Part shown: piece after piece, positions 7,332-17,590 of the stretch
Numbering within the stretch: position 1 is the first letter of the stretch
Layout: each line of letters opens with the position of its first letter
Assembly: GCF_016586355.1 (NCBI RefSeq)
Contig: NZ_BLYI01000013.1
Location: 1 to 61,525, forward strand
Direction of reading: 5' to 3'
Source: Anaerostipes butyraticus
GTDB taxonomy: Bacteria > Bacillota > Clostridia > Lachnospirales > Lachnospiraceae
Length of the DNA stretch: 61,525 nucleotides
The notes under the pieces: model-generated
Database searches by the model: none
Told to the model about the DNA's origin: nothing
What the model saw: the letters and a program-made list of their open reading frames with translations, nothing else
Made by a program: the position numbers and the translations under genes

Positions 7332-9152
7332 TTATTCAACGGTTACGGATTTTGCAAGGTTTCTTGGCTGATCCACGTCGTATCCGCGGAAGACGGTAAC
7401 ATGATATGCCAGAAGCTGAAGAGCAACAGTCACACCAAAAGTACCGAAACGATCGTCTACATTAGGAACCTGAATCAGGTCATCGTAGATTCCTTCATAG
7501 CTGCTCATGTCTTTGTCTGTTACCATGATCACATGAGCGCCGCGGGCTTTTACTTCTTCTACATTTGCCATCAGTTTCGGCAGGACATTTTCCTGTGTTG
7601 CGATGGCGATGATCGGAACGCCTTCCGTAACCAGGGAAATCGTACCGTGTTTTAATTCTCCTGCGCTGTAAGCTTCAGAGTTTACATAAGAAATCTCTTT
7701 TAATTTTAAAGATCCTTCACAGGCAATCGCATAATCAAGGCTTCTTCCAAGATAGAAAGCGGAGAAAGTATCTTTGATCTTTTCAGCGATGCCTTTAATC
7801 TGTTCATCCATTTCAAGAACCGGCGCTACAGTGTCGATGGCTGCCTGGAAAGCATCACAGTATGCGGCCATTTCTTCGGCTGTCATCATGTTGTTGATTT
7901 CTGCCAGTTTCAGAGCGATCAGGTACATGCCTGCGCACTGTACAGAGAACGCTTTTGTGCTGGCAACGGCAATTTCAGGACCTGCATGTGTATAGAGTAC
8001 ATAATCGCTTTCACGGGCGATGCTGGATCCTTTTACATTAACAATGGAAATTGTTTTTGCGCCTCTTTCGTTAGCGAGCCGGAGAGCAGCCAGAGAGTCA
8101 GCTGTTTCGCCGGACTGAGTCACAACGATTACCAGAGTATGATCGTCCAGGATCGGATTCATGTAACGGAACTCTGAAGACAGTTCAACGGTTACCGGGA
8201 TTCGAAGCATGGATTCAATCAGATGACGTCCCACTAATCCAGCGTGCATTGCTGTACCGCAGGCTGTCACAACCACACGGTTAATGTCTTTGAAGATATC
8301 ATCAGAAATGTTATCTGCGCTAAAGTCTGCGCGTCCGTTGTGAAGACGCGGCATAACAGTATTTTTCAAAGCTTCCGGCTGTTCAAAAATTTCTTTCTGC
8401 ATAAAGAAGTCATATCCGCCTTTCTGAGCGGCTGTAGTGTCCCAGTCAACATGGAGCATCTTCGGAGCAACTTCTTCCTGATCCATGGTATAAAGCTTAA
8501 TTCCGTCTGGGGTCATGACAACGATGTGTTCTTCCGGAACTACAAAATAATCTTTAGAGTACGGAAGCAGAGCAACCATATCAGAAGCGATGAAAGCTCC
8601 GTCATCGGTGGAAACTGCTACCAGAGGACTGGCATTGCGCATGCAGTAAATCTCTCCCGGACGGTCTTCGAACATAATACAGAATCCATAAGCGCCGGCC
8701 AGCTGCTGATCAGCTTCTTTCAGAGCTTTAAAAGGATCTCCGTCATATAAGGAATCAATCAGCATTGCCGCAACTTCTGTATCTGTTTCAGAAACAGCAG
8801 TGTATCCTTTATCTTTCAAAGCTGCAGAAAGTTCCTTGTAGTTTTCGATGATACCGTTATGGATTAAAGTTACTTTTCCGGCAACATGAGGATGCGCGTT
8901 GATGTCTGTAACACCGCCATGAGTTGCCCATCTTGTATGTCCGATTCCGCAGGTTCCTTCGATGTCATCTGTTTCAGACGCTTTTTTGCGGAGTTCTGCA
9001 ACTTTTCCTGTAGTTTTGATGATCTTGGTTGCATCATTCTGGCGGACCGCGATTCCTGCACTGTCATATCCGCGGTATTCCAAACGCTCAAGACCTCCAA
9101 TCAAAATATCAGCTACCTGTAATCTGCCGGTAAATCCAATAATTCCACACAT
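7332..9152 (-). CDS. glmS: Glutamine--fructose-6-phosphate aminotransferase (isomerizing)
   Basis: This 606-residue enzyme makes glucosamine-6-phosphate from fructose-6-phosphate and glutamine, the first step of UDP-GlcNAc and peptidoglycan synthesis. The start is placed at 9152 so that the protein begins Met-Cys-Gly-Ile-Ile-Gly; the Cys is the glutaminase nucleophile after Met removal, and GGAGATTTTTATT precedes it. The glutaminase domain (1-~230; GHTRWATHG and HNGIIENY) is followed by two SIS domains (CGTAMHAG, VTQSGETADSLAALR, SEAYSAGELKHG) and the C-terminal LAKSVTVE. The transcript leader contains a glmS ribozyme, giving feedback control by the product. Confidence 0.97.
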   Translation of the reverse strand: MCGIIGFTGRLQVADILIGGLERLEYRGYDSAGIAVRQNDATKIIKTTGKVAELRKKASETDDIEGTCGIGHTRWATHGGVTDINAHPHVAGKVTLIHNGIIENYKELSAALKDKGYTAVSETDTEVAAMLIDSLYDGDPFKALKEADQQLAGAYGFCIMFEDRPGEIYCMRNASPLVAVSTDDGAFIASDMVALLPYSKDYFVVPEEHIVVMTPDGIKLYTMDQEEVAPKMLHVDWDTTAAQKGGYDFFMQKEIFEQPEALKNTVMPRLHNGRADFSADNISDDIFKDINRVVVTACGTAMHAGLVGRHLIESMLRIPVTVELSSEFRYMNPILDDHTLVIVVTQSGETADSLAALRLANERGAKTISIVNVKGSSIARESDYVLYTHAGPEIAVASTKAFSVQCAGMYLIALKLAEINNMMTAEEMAAYCDAFQAAIDTVAPVLEMDEQIKGIAEKIKDTFSAFYLGRSLDYAIACEGSLKLKEISYVNSEAYSAGELKHGTISLVTEGVPIIAIATQENVLPKLMANVEEVKARGAHVIMVTDKDMSSYEGIYDDLIQVPNVDDRFGTFGVTVALQLLAYHVTVFRGYDVDQPRNLAKSVTVE

Positions 9153-9269
9153 AATAAAAATCTCCTTATTCAATTTTCGCAAAGAAAGAAGAGAAAGCTT
9201 CTCCTGCTTTCTTTTTAATTTCTGTTCTCATTTTGTCTATATCATATGCGGTTTTGCCCGGATTATACT

Positions 9270-9425
9270 GCCTTTGTTTCATGGTCACCCATGGGTTTGT
9301 ACAGTATATCACATAGACCGGGGCTACGGGAAAGCATCCGCCGAATCTTTCGATCACTTTCCACCTCGTTAACCTTCCAAATGGCATAAAGCCGTGTCCG
9401 TATCAGGAAGGTGCATGGCGCTTAA
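9270..9425 (-). ncRNA. glmS ribozyme-riboswitch
   Basis: Reading the minus strand, the cleavage-site motif is TTTAA|GCGCC with cleavage between 9422 and 9421. The core then follows in the expected order: AACGAGGTGGAAAGTGATCG, AAGATTCGGCGGATGC, TTTCCCGTAGCC, and the late pairing element CTGTACAAACCCATGGGTGACC. These match the known glmS catalytic RNA, which self-cleaves when glucosamine-6-phosphate binds and so shuts off glmS. It ends ~120 bases before the glmS start. An open frame across it (9166-9387, -) is incidental. Confidence 0.93.
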
Positions 9426-9492
9426 ATTTATATAAACTCCTTTCTTTCTGAATTCTGCCGGAGGTTCAAAACCCAAAACTCCCGACGCATGA

Positions 9493-9521
9493 ATGTTATC
9501 ACAGATATTATAAGAAGTCAA
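9493..9521 (-). promoter_or_regulatory. Candidate glmS promoter
   Basis: On the minus strand TTGACT (9521-9516) and TAACAT (9498-9493) are 17 bases apart, ~70 bases upstream of the ribozyme cleavage site. A TATAAT (9512-9507) in the same stretch is an alternative -10 without a good -35. Confidence 0.45.
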
Positions 9522-9673
9522 ACCAGGACAGGAATTTAATATATTTTTAAGAAATTCAAAAAATCAGGATGATATCGCTGTGAAATATGAAAAATAAGAA
9601 AAGAACAGGTTATAAAAGAATACAGGTTCGAGGCGGCAGGTAAAGATTTAATAAAGTTTTAAGAAGTTAAAAC

Positions 9674-9702
9674 TGGATACTTTTTACGGGGGATGGTATA
9701 AT
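9674..9702 (+). promoter_or_regulatory. Promoter of the LtaS-like gene
   Basis: TGGATA (9674-9679), a 17-base spacer and TATAAT (9697-9702) lie 75 bases before the start codon. Apart from the two divergent promoters and the ribozyme, the gap 9153-9776 shows nothing else recognisable. Confidence 0.6.
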
Positions 9703-9776
9703 ATTACGATGGTTAAGGTCAATTAAGAGGAAAAGGCCAATGCTGCTTTGAAAAATTACGATAGAAGGAGAAAACT

Positions 9777-11840
9777 ATGAAAACCTTTTTGAAAAATATA
9801 GGGAGAGCAGGAAAGAAAATAGGTTCAGCGGGGAAAAAAGCAGGACTGATCATAGTGGATAAACTGCGCAGACATCCGATCATGTGCAATGTGGTCCTGT
9901 CCATACTGATGACGATCATCCTGGAAACATTAGGAAGACAAAGATCTGACTTCGCAAGTATTTTCCAATTTGCAGACGAGAGAACAAAGATGTTTTTATA
10001 TAGTATACTCATCATGTTCTTATCATATTCCATTGTGCTGGTCGTAAAAAGACGTTTGTTTACTTATATCGTAGTAACGCTTTTATGGTCAGTGGTGGGA
10101 ATCGTCAACTGGATGATGCTGAACACGAGAAATACACCATTTACTTATGTGGACATTACGCTTTTGAAGTCCGTGCTTCCGGTCATGTCAAATTATTTCA
10201 GTCCGACCGAGATCGTTTCCATGGGAGCGCTGCTGCTGATTGCGCTGGTTCTCCTGGTTGTGGCGTTTATGTATCTGCCGATGGAGAAAAAATTAAAGAG
10301 AAAGAAAGGATTTCTGCAGCTGGCAGTGATCTGTGTGATCTTTTCCGGGGTTACGGCCATGGGATTTAAGACCGGAGATCTGACAGATCATATCCATAAT
10401 ATTTTGCTGGCGTTTGATGATTATGGAACATCCTATTGTTTTGCGATCACGGCATTGAAGAATGGAATTGACAAACCATCCAATTATTCTGAGAAGACAA
10501 TTGACAGAATTGAGGACAGGACAGATAAAGCGGTAGCCAAGATGGAAGAGGATGAAAAGAAAAAGAATGAGACGGTGGAAAAGCCAAACATTATTTTCGT
10601 ACAGCTTGAGTCACATTTTGATATTACTCAGGTGAAAGGAGTTACATTTAACAAAGATCCTCTGCCGAATTTCCATAAATATATGAAAGAATACTCTTCA
10701 GGGCAGCTTTCCATGCCTTCCTACGGAGCAGGAACTGCCAACTCAGAGTTTGAGGTGATCACAGGCATGAATCTGGATCATTTTGGCGCAGCAGAGTATC
10801 CGTATAAGACAGTGCTCCAGGATACGACCACAGAGAGCATGGCAACCGTTCTGAAAGAACAGGGATATACGGCTCATGCAATTCATGACAACAGTGCGGC
10901 GTTCTACGACAGAGATCTGGTGTTCTCACAGCTGGGATTTGATACTTTTACAACAAAAGAAACCATGAACATCAAGAAGTGGACAGAAAACGGATGGGCG
11001 AAGGACAGCGTACTGACAGGATGTATCAATGACAGCCTGAATTCAACGGACGGCGAAGATTATGTTTATTGCATTTCTGTTCAGGGACATGGAGACTATC
11101 CGACTACAGAAATTATCGAGAACCCGGAAATCAAAGTAACCGGAGGCATTGATGATGAAGCCATGAAGAATAAATATACCTATTATGCAAATCAGGTATA
11201 TCAGATGGATCAGTTTGTAGGAGATCTGGTAAAATCTCTGGAGAAACGCAACGAGAAAACAATTCTTGTTATGTATGGAGATCATCTTCCGAGTCTGAAC
11301 ATTGAAAATGAGGATCTGACCTATGGCAACAAATACGAGACCAGTTATTTTATCTGGGACAATATGGGACTCCAGAAAACAGATGGAGAGATCGAAGCCT
11401 ATGACCTGGGATCTGAAATCCTTAAGAAGTGCCATATTCACAATGGAGTGATGAACAGCTTCCATCAGACAAGAAAGGGCACAGAAAATTACCAGGAAGA
11501 TATGAAAAATCTTCAGTATGACATGCTGTATGGAAAACAGTATGTATGGAATCAGGAGAATCCGTTTAAGGCAACAGATCTGACATTTGGAATCAGGGAT
11601 CTGGAAGTGACGAAGGCTTACGAAACGGATGACAGCGTCTTCATTGTCGGCAACAACTTCACAAACTATGCAGAGGTTTATGTGGACGATGTACAGATCA
11701 ATACGACGTATCATAATGAACATCTTCTGGAAGTGCCAAAAGATTCTCTGGAAGACGGAGATACATTTACAGTCAGCATTGTCAGCAAGGCGCCTAGAGT
11801 GCTTCGGACATCAAAACCGTATGTATATAAAGAAAAATAA
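9777..11840 (+). CDS. LtaS-type membrane phosphoglycerol transferase (sulfatase fold)
   Basis: A 687-residue polytopic protein: five hydrophobic segments in the first ~200 residues, then an extracellular alkaline-phosphatase/sulfatase domain. Signatures include NIIFVQLESHFD (metal Glu), GAGTANSEFEVITG with the catalytic Thr, and MYGDHLPSLN (metal Asp/His). This is the layout of lipoteichoic acid synthases and related phosphoglycerol transferases, which move glycerol-phosphate from phosphatidylglycerol to a surface polymer. An extra C-terminal ~80-residue beta-rich segment (from about residue 600, FGIRDLEVTKAYETDDSVFI onward) looks like an Ig/IPT-type domain and is not part of the minimal enzyme. 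The polymer made is unknown. Confidence 0.85.
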   Translation: MKTFLKNIGRAGKKIGSAGKKAGLIIVDKLRRHPIMCNVVLSILMTIILETLGRQRSDFASIFQFADERTKMFLYSILIMFLSYSIVLVVKRRLFTYIVVTLLWSVVGIVNWMMLNTRNTPFTYVDITLLKSVLPVMSNYFSPTEIVSMGALLLIALVLLVVAFMYLPMEKKLKRKKGFLQLAVICVIFSGVTAMGFKTGDLTDHIHNILLAFDDYGTSYCFAITALKNGIDKPSNYSEKTIDRIEDRTDKAVAKMEEDEKKKNETVEKPNIIFVQLESHFDITQVKGVTFNKDPLPNFHKYMKEYSSGQLSMPSYGAGTANSEFEVITGMNLDHFGAAEYPYKTVLQDTTTESMATVLKEQGYTAHAIHDNSAAFYDRDLVFSQLGFDTFTTKETMNIKKWTENGWAKDSVLTGCINDSLNSTDGEDYVYCISVQGHGDYPTTEIIENPEIKVTGGIDDEAMKNKYTYYANQVYQMDQFVGDLVKSLEKRNEKTILVMYGDHLPSLNIENEDLTYGNKYETSYFIWDNMGLQKTDGEIEAYDLGSEILKKCHIHNGVMNSFHQTRKGTENYQEDMKNLQYDMLYGKQYVWNQENPFKATDLTFGIRDLEVTKAYETDDSVFIVGNNFTNYAEVYVDDVQINTTYHNEHLLEVPKDSLEDGDTFTVSIVSKAPRVLRTSKPYVYKEK

Positions 11841-11860
11841 CGGAAATTAAATAAAGAAGC

Positions 11861-11890
11861 TTGTGCAGTTTGTATGGCGTATGCTATAAT
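11861..11890 (+). promoter_or_regulatory. Promoter of tig-clpP-clpX
   Basis: TTGTGC (11861-11866), an 18-base spacer and TATAAT (11885-11890) stand 59 bases before the tig start. Confidence 0.55.
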
Positions 11891-11948
11891 AATTGAATGT
11901 TTGTGGAATTTACAAAATGATAATAATATTTTAGGAGGATTCATAAAG

Positions 11949-13229
11949 ATGAGTTTGCAAGTGGAAAACTTAGAGCATAATATGGTAAAGGTAACGATTG
12001 AGGTTGACGCGGCAAAATTAGATGCGGCGATTACAAAAGCTTATAATAAGAAGAAAAACCAGTTCAACATTCCAGGATTCCGTAAAGGAAAGGTGCCTCA
12101 GAAGCTGATCGAAAAAGAATACGGCGTTGAGATCTTCTACGAAGATGCAGCTAATATTCTGATTCCGGATGCTTATGCAGAAGAGATGAAGGACTGCGAT
12201 TTGGAAATCGTTTCCAGACCGGAAATTGATGTCGTACAGCTTGAAAAAGGAAAACCATTCATCTTTACAGCGGAACTTGCGGTAAAACCAGAAGTAACTT
12301 TGGGAGATTACAAAGGATTAGATGTTCCTAAGACAAGAGTTACAGTAAAGAAAGAAGAAGTAGAGGAAGAACTCAAGAGAACTCAGGAGCAGAACGCAAG
12401 AGAGATCACAATCGAAGATCGTCCGGTGAAAGACGGAGATATCTTAACAATTGATTACTCCGGTTCTGTGGATGGAGAAAAATTCGAAGGAGGAACTGCA
12501 CAGGATCAGACTCTGATCATTGGTTCCGGCGCGTTTATTCCGGGATTTGAAGAACAGCTGATCGGAAAAGAACTCAATGAAGAGACAGAGATCAACGTAA
12601 CATTCCCAGAAGAATATCATGCGGCTGATCTTGCAGGAAAAGAAGCTGTCTTTGAAGTGAAGATCAAAGCAATCAAAGAAAAAGAACTTCCGGAGTTAGA
12701 TGATGAGTTCGCATCTGAAGTTTCTGAATTCGAGACATTAGATGAGTACAAAGCAGATATCAAAGAAAAGATCCGTGAACGTAAGAAAGAAGAAGCAAAG
12801 ACAGAGAGAGAAAACAAACTTGTAGATCTCGCAGTTGAAAACGCTCAGATGGATATTCCGGATGCCATGGTAGAAGAACAGGTACAGCAGATGACAGAAG
12901 AATTTGCTCAGAGATTAAGCTACCAGGGATTAAGCATGGAGCAGTATCTGCAGTTCTCCGGAATGGACGCTCAGAAATTTGCGGATGATATGAAACCTCA
13001 GGCAGTGAAGAGAATTGAAACACGCCTGGTATTAGAAGCAATCGTAAAAGCAGAAAACATTGAAGTGAGCGAGGAAGAGTATAAGGCAGAAGTAGAGAAG
13101 ATGGCTGCAATGTACCAGATGGAGACAGAACAGCTTGAGAAGCTCATCCAGGATGCTCAGAAAGAGCAGATGATGGATGATATCGCAGTGCAGAAAGCCG
13201 TTGATTTCCTCGTCGCTGAAGCAAAATAA
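11949..13229 (+). CDS. tig: Trigger factor
   Basis: This 426-residue ribosome-associated chaperone and peptidyl-prolyl isomerase starts at 11949, 10 bases after TTAGGAGGA. The N-terminal ribosome-binding region holds the signature GFRKGKVPQ (trigger factor GFRxGKxP) near residue 42. The FKBP-type domain spans about 150-240 ([20 protein letters not shown] and [10 protein letters not shown]-like segments), and the rest is the alpha-helical C-terminal arm. It is followed after 23 bases by clpP and then clpX, the classic Gram-positive tig-clpP-clpX order. Confidence 0.96.
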   Translation: MSLQVENLEHNMVKVTIEVDAAKLDAAITKAYNKKKNQFNIPGFRKGKVPQKLIEKEYGVEIFYEDAANILIPDAYAEEMKDCDLEIVSRPEIDVVQLEKGKPFIFTAELAVKPEVTLGDYKGLDVPKTRVTVKKEEVEEELKRTQEQNAREITIEDRPVKDGDILTIDYSGSVDGEKFEGGTAQDQTLIIGSGAFIPGFEEQLIGKELNEETEINVTFPEEYHAADLAGKEAVFEVKIKAIKEKELPELDDEFASEVSEFETLDEYKADIKEKIRERKKEEAKTERENKLVDLAVENAQMDIPDAMVEEQVQQMTEEFAQRLSYQGLSMEQYLQFSGMDAQKFADDMKPQAVKRIETRLVLEAIVKAENIEVSEEEYKAEVEKMAAMYQMETEQLEKLIQDAQKEQMMDDIAVQKAVDFLVAEAK

Positions 13230-13252
13230 GACAGATTTTAGGAGGATGCGGT

Positions 13253-13837
13253 ATGAGTTTAGTACCTTATGTCATTGAACAGACGAGCAGAGGAGAAAGA
13301 TCTTACGATATTTATTCCCGTCTGTTAAAAGAGAGAATCATCTTTTTAGGAGAAGAAGTAAATGATACAACAGCCAGCCTGATCGTTTCCCAGCTGCTGT
13401 TTCTGGAATCCGAAGATCCTGAGAAGGATATCAGTTTGTACATCAACAGTCCGGGAGGATCTGTGACAGCAGGAATGGCAATCTATGACACTATGCAGTA
13501 TGTAAAATGCGATGTGTCAACCATGTGCATGGGAATGGCGGCAAGTATGGGAGCTTTTCTTCTGGCAGGAGGAGCAAAAGGCAAGAGATTTGCTTTGCCG
13601 AATGCAGAAATCATGATTCATCAGCCATCCGGAGGAGCACAGGGACAGGCAACAGAGATTGAGATTGCCGCAGAACATATTCTGAAGACGAAAAAACGTT
13701 TGAATACGATTTTAAGTGAAAATACCGGACAGCCGTATGAGACCATTGCCAAAGACACGGATCGTGATAACTGGCTTTCTGCTCAGGAAGCAGTGGATTA
13801 TGGTCTGATTGACAAAGTTGTCGAAAAGAGACAATAA
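13253..13837 (+). CDS. clpP: ATP-dependent Clp protease proteolytic subunit
   Basis: A 194-residue serine protease subunit that forms the ClpP tetradecamer. The catalytic triad is visible: Ser in [11 protein letters not shown], His in [17 protein letters not shown] and Asp in [30 protein letters not shown] is also typical. The ribosome site is AGGAGG. Lying between tig and clpX it almost certainly works with the ClpX made next to it. Confidence 0.98.
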   Translation: MSLVPYVIEQTSRGERSYDIYSRLLKERIIFLGEEVNDTTASLIVSQLLFLESEDPEKDISLYINSPGGSVTAGMAIYDTMQYVKCDVSTMCMGMAASMGAFLLAGGAKGKRFALPNAEIMIHQPSGGAQGQATEIEIAAEHILKTKKRLNTILSENTGQPYETIAKDTDRDNWLSAQEAVDYGLIDKVVEKRQ

Positions 13838-13860
13838 GGAAAGAGAATTGAGGTGTTCTG

Positions 13861-15159
13861 GTGCCAAATTATAACGATGAAAAGAAAGTACTAAGATGTT
13901 CTTTCTGTAATAAGACTCAGGATCAGGTACGCAAGCTGATTGCAGGTCCGAAAGCAAAAGGCGTTTATATCTGTGATGAGTGTATCGATATCTGTTCCGA
14001 GATTATTGCGGAAGAATTTGAACAATATGTGGAAGATGCCGAGATCCATTTAAAGAAGCCAAAAGAGATCAAGGAATTCCTGGATGAGTATGTGATCGGT
14101 CAGGATGAGGCAAAGAAAGTCCTGTCTGTAGCCGTATACAACCATTATAAGAGAATCCTGATGGGCGGAGATTCTGATGTTGATCTTCAGAAGAGCAATA
14201 TTTTAATGCTGGGCCCGACAGGATCAGGAAAGACTCTTCTGGCTCAGACTCTGGCGAAGATGCTGAATGTGCCGTTTGCCATTGCAGATGCCACGGCTCT
14301 TACAGAAGCAGGATATGTTGGAGAGGATGTGGAGAACATCCTTTTGAAGATCATCCAGGCGGCGGATTATGACATTGAGCGTGCACAGTGCGGCATCATC
14401 TATATTGATGAGATTGATAAGATCACAAGGAAGTCTGAAAATACGTCAATTACCAGGGATGTATCAGGTGAGGGTGTTCAGCAGGCGCTCCTGAAGATTA
14501 TAGAAGGAACGGTTGCGTCTGTTCCGCCTCAGGGTGGAAGAAAGCATCCGCATCAGGAATTCATTCAGATTGATACGACCAATATTCTGTTTATCTGCGG
14601 AGGAGCATTTGATGGTCTGGAGAAGATCATTGAATCCAGAATCGGGAAAAAATCCATTGGATTTGGCGCAGATGTGGTCGGCCAGACAGAAAAAGACCTG
14701 GGGGCACTGCTTCACCAGGTGCTGCCGGAGGATTTTGTAAAATACGGACTGATTCCGGAATTTATCGGACGTGTACCGGTTAATGTGTCATTAAATCCTC
14801 TGGATCAGAACGCGCTGGTTCGTATTTTGAAGGAGCCAAAAAGCGCGCTTGTGAAACAGTATAAGAAATTATTTGAGATGGACGGCGTTGCGCTTGAGTT
14901 TGAAGACGAAGCACTGGAAGCGATTGCCCGCAAAGCTCTGGACCGTAAGACAGGTGCAAGAGGACTTCGCGCAATCGTAGAAGAGGTTATCATGGAACTG
15001 ATGTATCAGATTCCTTCAGAGCCAAATGTATCCAGGTGCATCATCACAAAAGATGTGGTGGAGAATGGCGCAGAACCGAAGATTGAATATTCCGACCGGA
15101 AGGTGAAATCTTCAGCGTCCAAGAAGAGAATGATGAAGAGCAATCCTGAGATTGCGTAA
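13861..15159 (+). CDS. clpX: ATP-dependent Clp protease ATP-binding subunit ClpX
   Basis: A 432-residue AAA+ unfoldase that feeds ClpP. It begins with a GTG codon after GAGGTG. The N-terminal zinc-binding domain has CSFCNKTQ and CDECIDIC; Walker A is [10 protein letters not shown], Walker B is [10 protein letters not shown], and the ClpP-docking IGF loop is present in KKSIGFGAD. It is 23 bases downstream of clpP and followed by its own terminator before lon. Confidence 0.98.
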   Translation: MPNYNDEKKVLRCSFCNKTQDQVRKLIAGPKAKGVYICDECIDICSEIIAEEFEQYVEDAEIHLKKPKEIKEFLDEYVIGQDEAKKVLSVAVYNHYKRILMGGDSDVDLQKSNILMLGPTGSGKTLLAQTLAKMLNVPFAIADATALTEAGYVGEDVENILLKIIQAADYDIERAQCGIIYIDEIDKITRKSENTSITRDVSGEGVQQALLKIIEGTVASVPPQGGRKHPHQEFIQIDTTNILFICGGAFDGLEKIIESRIGKKSIGFGADVVGQTEKDLGALLHQVLPEDFVKYGLIPEFIGRVPVNVSLNPLDQNALVRILKEPKSALVKQYKKLFEMDGVALEFEDEALEAIARKALDRKTGARGLRAIVEEVIMELMYQIPSEPNVSRCIITKDVVENGAEPKIEYSDRKVKSSASKKRMMKSNPEIA

Positions 15160-15189
15160 ACAAGATGGAATCAGGCGGAAGCCTGAAGC

Positions 15190-15240
15190 AAAAACTGCTT
15201 TCGTACAAGAAATTCTTGTGTCAAAAGCAGTTTTTCTTTT
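15190..15240 (+). terminator. clpX terminator
   Basis: AAAAACTGCTTT pairs with AAAAGCAGTTTTT, with an inner ACAAGAAATTCTTGT stem and a trailing T run. It separates clpX from lon. Confidence 0.85.
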
Positions 15241-15255
15241 AAGAAGGAGTGTCAA

Positions 15256-17577
15256 ATGAAAAAAACATTACCAATGCTTGCCCTGCGAGGAAAATATGTC
15301 TTCCCCAACACGGTGATTCATTTTGATGTATCCAGAAGCAAGTCAATCCGGGCCATTGAGGAGGCGATGGAGCAGGATCAGCTGATCTTCCTGAATAATC
15401 AGATGGATCCCACAGTGGAGGATCCGGGAATCATTGATCTGTATCAGGTGGGTACATTGGCAAAGATCAAACAGATGGTAAAACTTCCGCAGAATATTGT
15501 AAGAATTTTTGCGGAAGGACTATTCCGGGCGGAAATGACGGGCGTTGTAGATGAAGAACCGCTGTTTCGTGTAGAAGTCGCTTACAATCATGTGGAGCAG
15601 GAACCTTTCGCGCCATATGAAAGGGAGGCTATGATCCGTTCGATCAAAGAAAGTTTTGAACACTATGCAGAAACATGGGGCAAGATGGATCAGAATCTTG
15701 TCAGCTATATCCTGATGCAGCAGGATCTGGAACTGCTGGTTGATCAGCTGGCGACTCATATACCATTTTCCCTGGAAGACAAGCAGAGAATCCTGGAAGA
15801 AATGGATTTAAAAGCCAGATGTGAAGCAATGCTGGCTCTTCTGGGGGAAGAGCTGGAAGTCATGCAGATCCGCGGTGAAATCCAGAAAAAAGTCAGGGCA
15901 AATGTAGATAAAAATCAAAAAGAATATATGCTTCGGGAAGAGATGAAGGTGATTCGGGAAGAACTGGGGGAAACCAGTGTCGAAGATGAGGCACAGGAGT
16001 TTCTGGACCAGCTGAGGAAACTGAAGGCTTCAAAAGAAGTAAAAGATAAAATAAAAAAGGAGATTGGCAGATTTCAGGCTATCGGAATGAGCACGCCGGA
16101 AAGCTCCGTTTTAAGGACTTATATTGAGACGATGCTGGATGTGCCGTGGGAACGCCGCTCCAGGGATTCCCAGGATCTGGACCGGGCGGAAAAGATCTTA
16201 AATGAAGACCATTACGGTCTGGAAAAAGTAAAAGAAAGAATTCTGGAATATCTGGCAGCCCGCGCCATGAGCGGGAAAAAGGATGCGGCGATCTTATGTC
16301 TGTTTGGCCCTCCGGGCACAGGGAAAACATCCATTGCCAAATCCATTGCCAAGGCAACGGAGAAAGAATATATCCGTCTGTCTCTGGGCGGTGTGAGAGA
16401 TGAGTCCGAAATCCGCGGGCACAGGAAAACTTATGTGGGTGCCATGCCGGGACGAATCGTGGAAGCGCTGCGCAGAGTCAAAGTCCGAAATCCGCTGATG
16501 CTTTTGGATGAGATAGATAAAGCCGGAAAGGATCAGCGAGGAGATACAGCTTCTGCCCTGCTGGAAGTGCTGGATCCGGAACAGAATGAACATTTTCAGG
16601 ATCATTATCTGGAGGTTCCGCTGAATTTGAGCGATGTACTTTTCATTGCAACGGCAAACGACCTGTCCCTGATCCCAAGACCTCTGCTGGATCGTATGGA
16701 GATCATCGAGGTGTCCAGCTATTCAGAAAATGAAAAATATCATATTGCGGAAAAATATCTGGTGAAAAAGCAAAGAGAAGCCAATGGATTGAATGAACAG
16801 CAGATCCAGTGGAAAGACGATGCCATAAAATTCCTGATTTCCTCTTATACGAGAGAGGCAGGCGTCCGAGACCTGGAAAGAAAGATCGGGCAGGTATCCA
16901 GAAAAGTAACAAAAGATATTTTCCAGAAGAAGCATAGAAAAGTTACGATTACGAAGAAGAAAGTACAGGATTATCTTGGAAATCCGCCGTATGAGTGGGA
17001 AAAAGAGTCTCTGCGGGATCAGATCGGAATCGTTCATGGACTGGCATGGACGCCGGTCGGAGGAGCAACGCTGAAAATAGAAGTCAATGTAATGCCGGGA
17101 AAAGGCCGAATCCAGGTGACCGGATCTCTGGGAGATGTAATGAAAGAATCTTCTCAGGCGGCCATCAGTTATATCCGCAGCCAGAGCAGAAAATATAAGA
17201 TCAAGTCAGACTTTTTCGAAAAACACGACATTCATATCCACGTTCCGGAAGGAGCGGTTCCAAAAGACGGGCCGTCTGCGGGTATTACCATGACAACAGC
17301 GGTGCTTTCAGCCATTACGAAGAAAAAGGTGCATGGAGATCTGGCGATGACCGGAGAAGTAACGATCCGGGGTGAAGTTCTGCCAATCGGCGGTTTGAAA
17401 GAAAAACTTCTGGCAGCGAAACGGCTGGGAATTCGAAAAGTTCTGGTGCCAAAATCCAACAGAAAAGATATCGGAGAATTCCATGAAGAAATCACAGAAG
17501 GACTTGAGATTGTGTATGTAAAAGACATGAATCAGGTAATCAAAGAGGCTCTGGCTGCAGAACCTGAGAAAAGATAG
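15256..17577 (+). CDS. lon: ATP-dependent protease Lon
   Basis: This 773-residue LonA-type protease opens with the N-domain LPMLALRGKYVFPNTVIHFD, followed by a coiled-coil linker, the AAA+ domain (Walker A GPPGTGKTSIAK near 355; LMLLDEIDKAG) and the C-terminal protease domain with the catalytic Ser in PKDGPSAGITM and Lys in the GLKEKLLAAKRLGI region. It degrades misfolded and regulatory proteins in the cytosol. The start follows AAGAAGGAGTGTCA. Although adjacent to clpPX it is separated by a terminator. Confidence 0.98.
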   Translation: MKKTLPMLALRGKYVFPNTVIHFDVSRSKSIRAIEEAMEQDQLIFLNNQMDPTVEDPGIIDLYQVGTLAKIKQMVKLPQNIVRIFAEGLFRAEMTGVVDEEPLFRVEVAYNHVEQEPFAPYEREAMIRSIKESFEHYAETWGKMDQNLVSYILMQQDLELLVDQLATHIPFSLEDKQRILEEMDLKARCEAMLALLGEELEVMQIRGEIQKKVRANVDKNQKEYMLREEMKVIREELGETSVEDEAQEFLDQLRKLKASKEVKDKIKKEIGRFQAIGMSTPESSVLRTYIETMLDVPWERRSRDSQDLDRAEKILNEDHYGLEKVKERILEYLAARAMSGKKDAAILCLFGPPGTGKTSIAKSIAKATEKEYIRLSLGGVRDESEIRGHRKTYVGAMPGRIVEALRRVKVRNPLMLLDEIDKAGKDQRGDTASALLEVLDPEQNEHFQDHYLEVPLNLSDVLFIATANDLSLIPRPLLDRMEIIEVSSYSENEKYHIAEKYLVKKQREANGLNEQQIQWKDDAIKFLISSYTREAGVRDLERKIGQVSRKVTKDIFQKKHRKVTITKKKVQDYLGNPPYEWEKESLRDQIGIVHGLAWTPVGGATLKIEVNVMPGKGRIQVTGSLGDVMKESSQAAISYIRSQSRKYKIKSDFFEKHDIHIHVPEGAVPKDGPSAGITMTTAVLSAITKKKVHGDLAMTGEVTIRGEVLPIGGLKEKLLAAKRLGIRKVLVPKSNRKDIGEFHEEITEGLEIVYVKDMNQVIKEALAAEPEKR

Positions 17578-17590
17578 AGGAGAACCGGAT

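Noticed and set aside
9166-9387. Minus-strand open frame of 73 codons upstream of glmS
   Set aside because: It lies across the conserved glmS ribozyme core, has no ribosome site and reads through the structured RNA.
11043-11723. 226-codon open frame antisense to the LtaS-like gene
   Set aside because: Hydrophobic shadow of the opposite strand without start signals.
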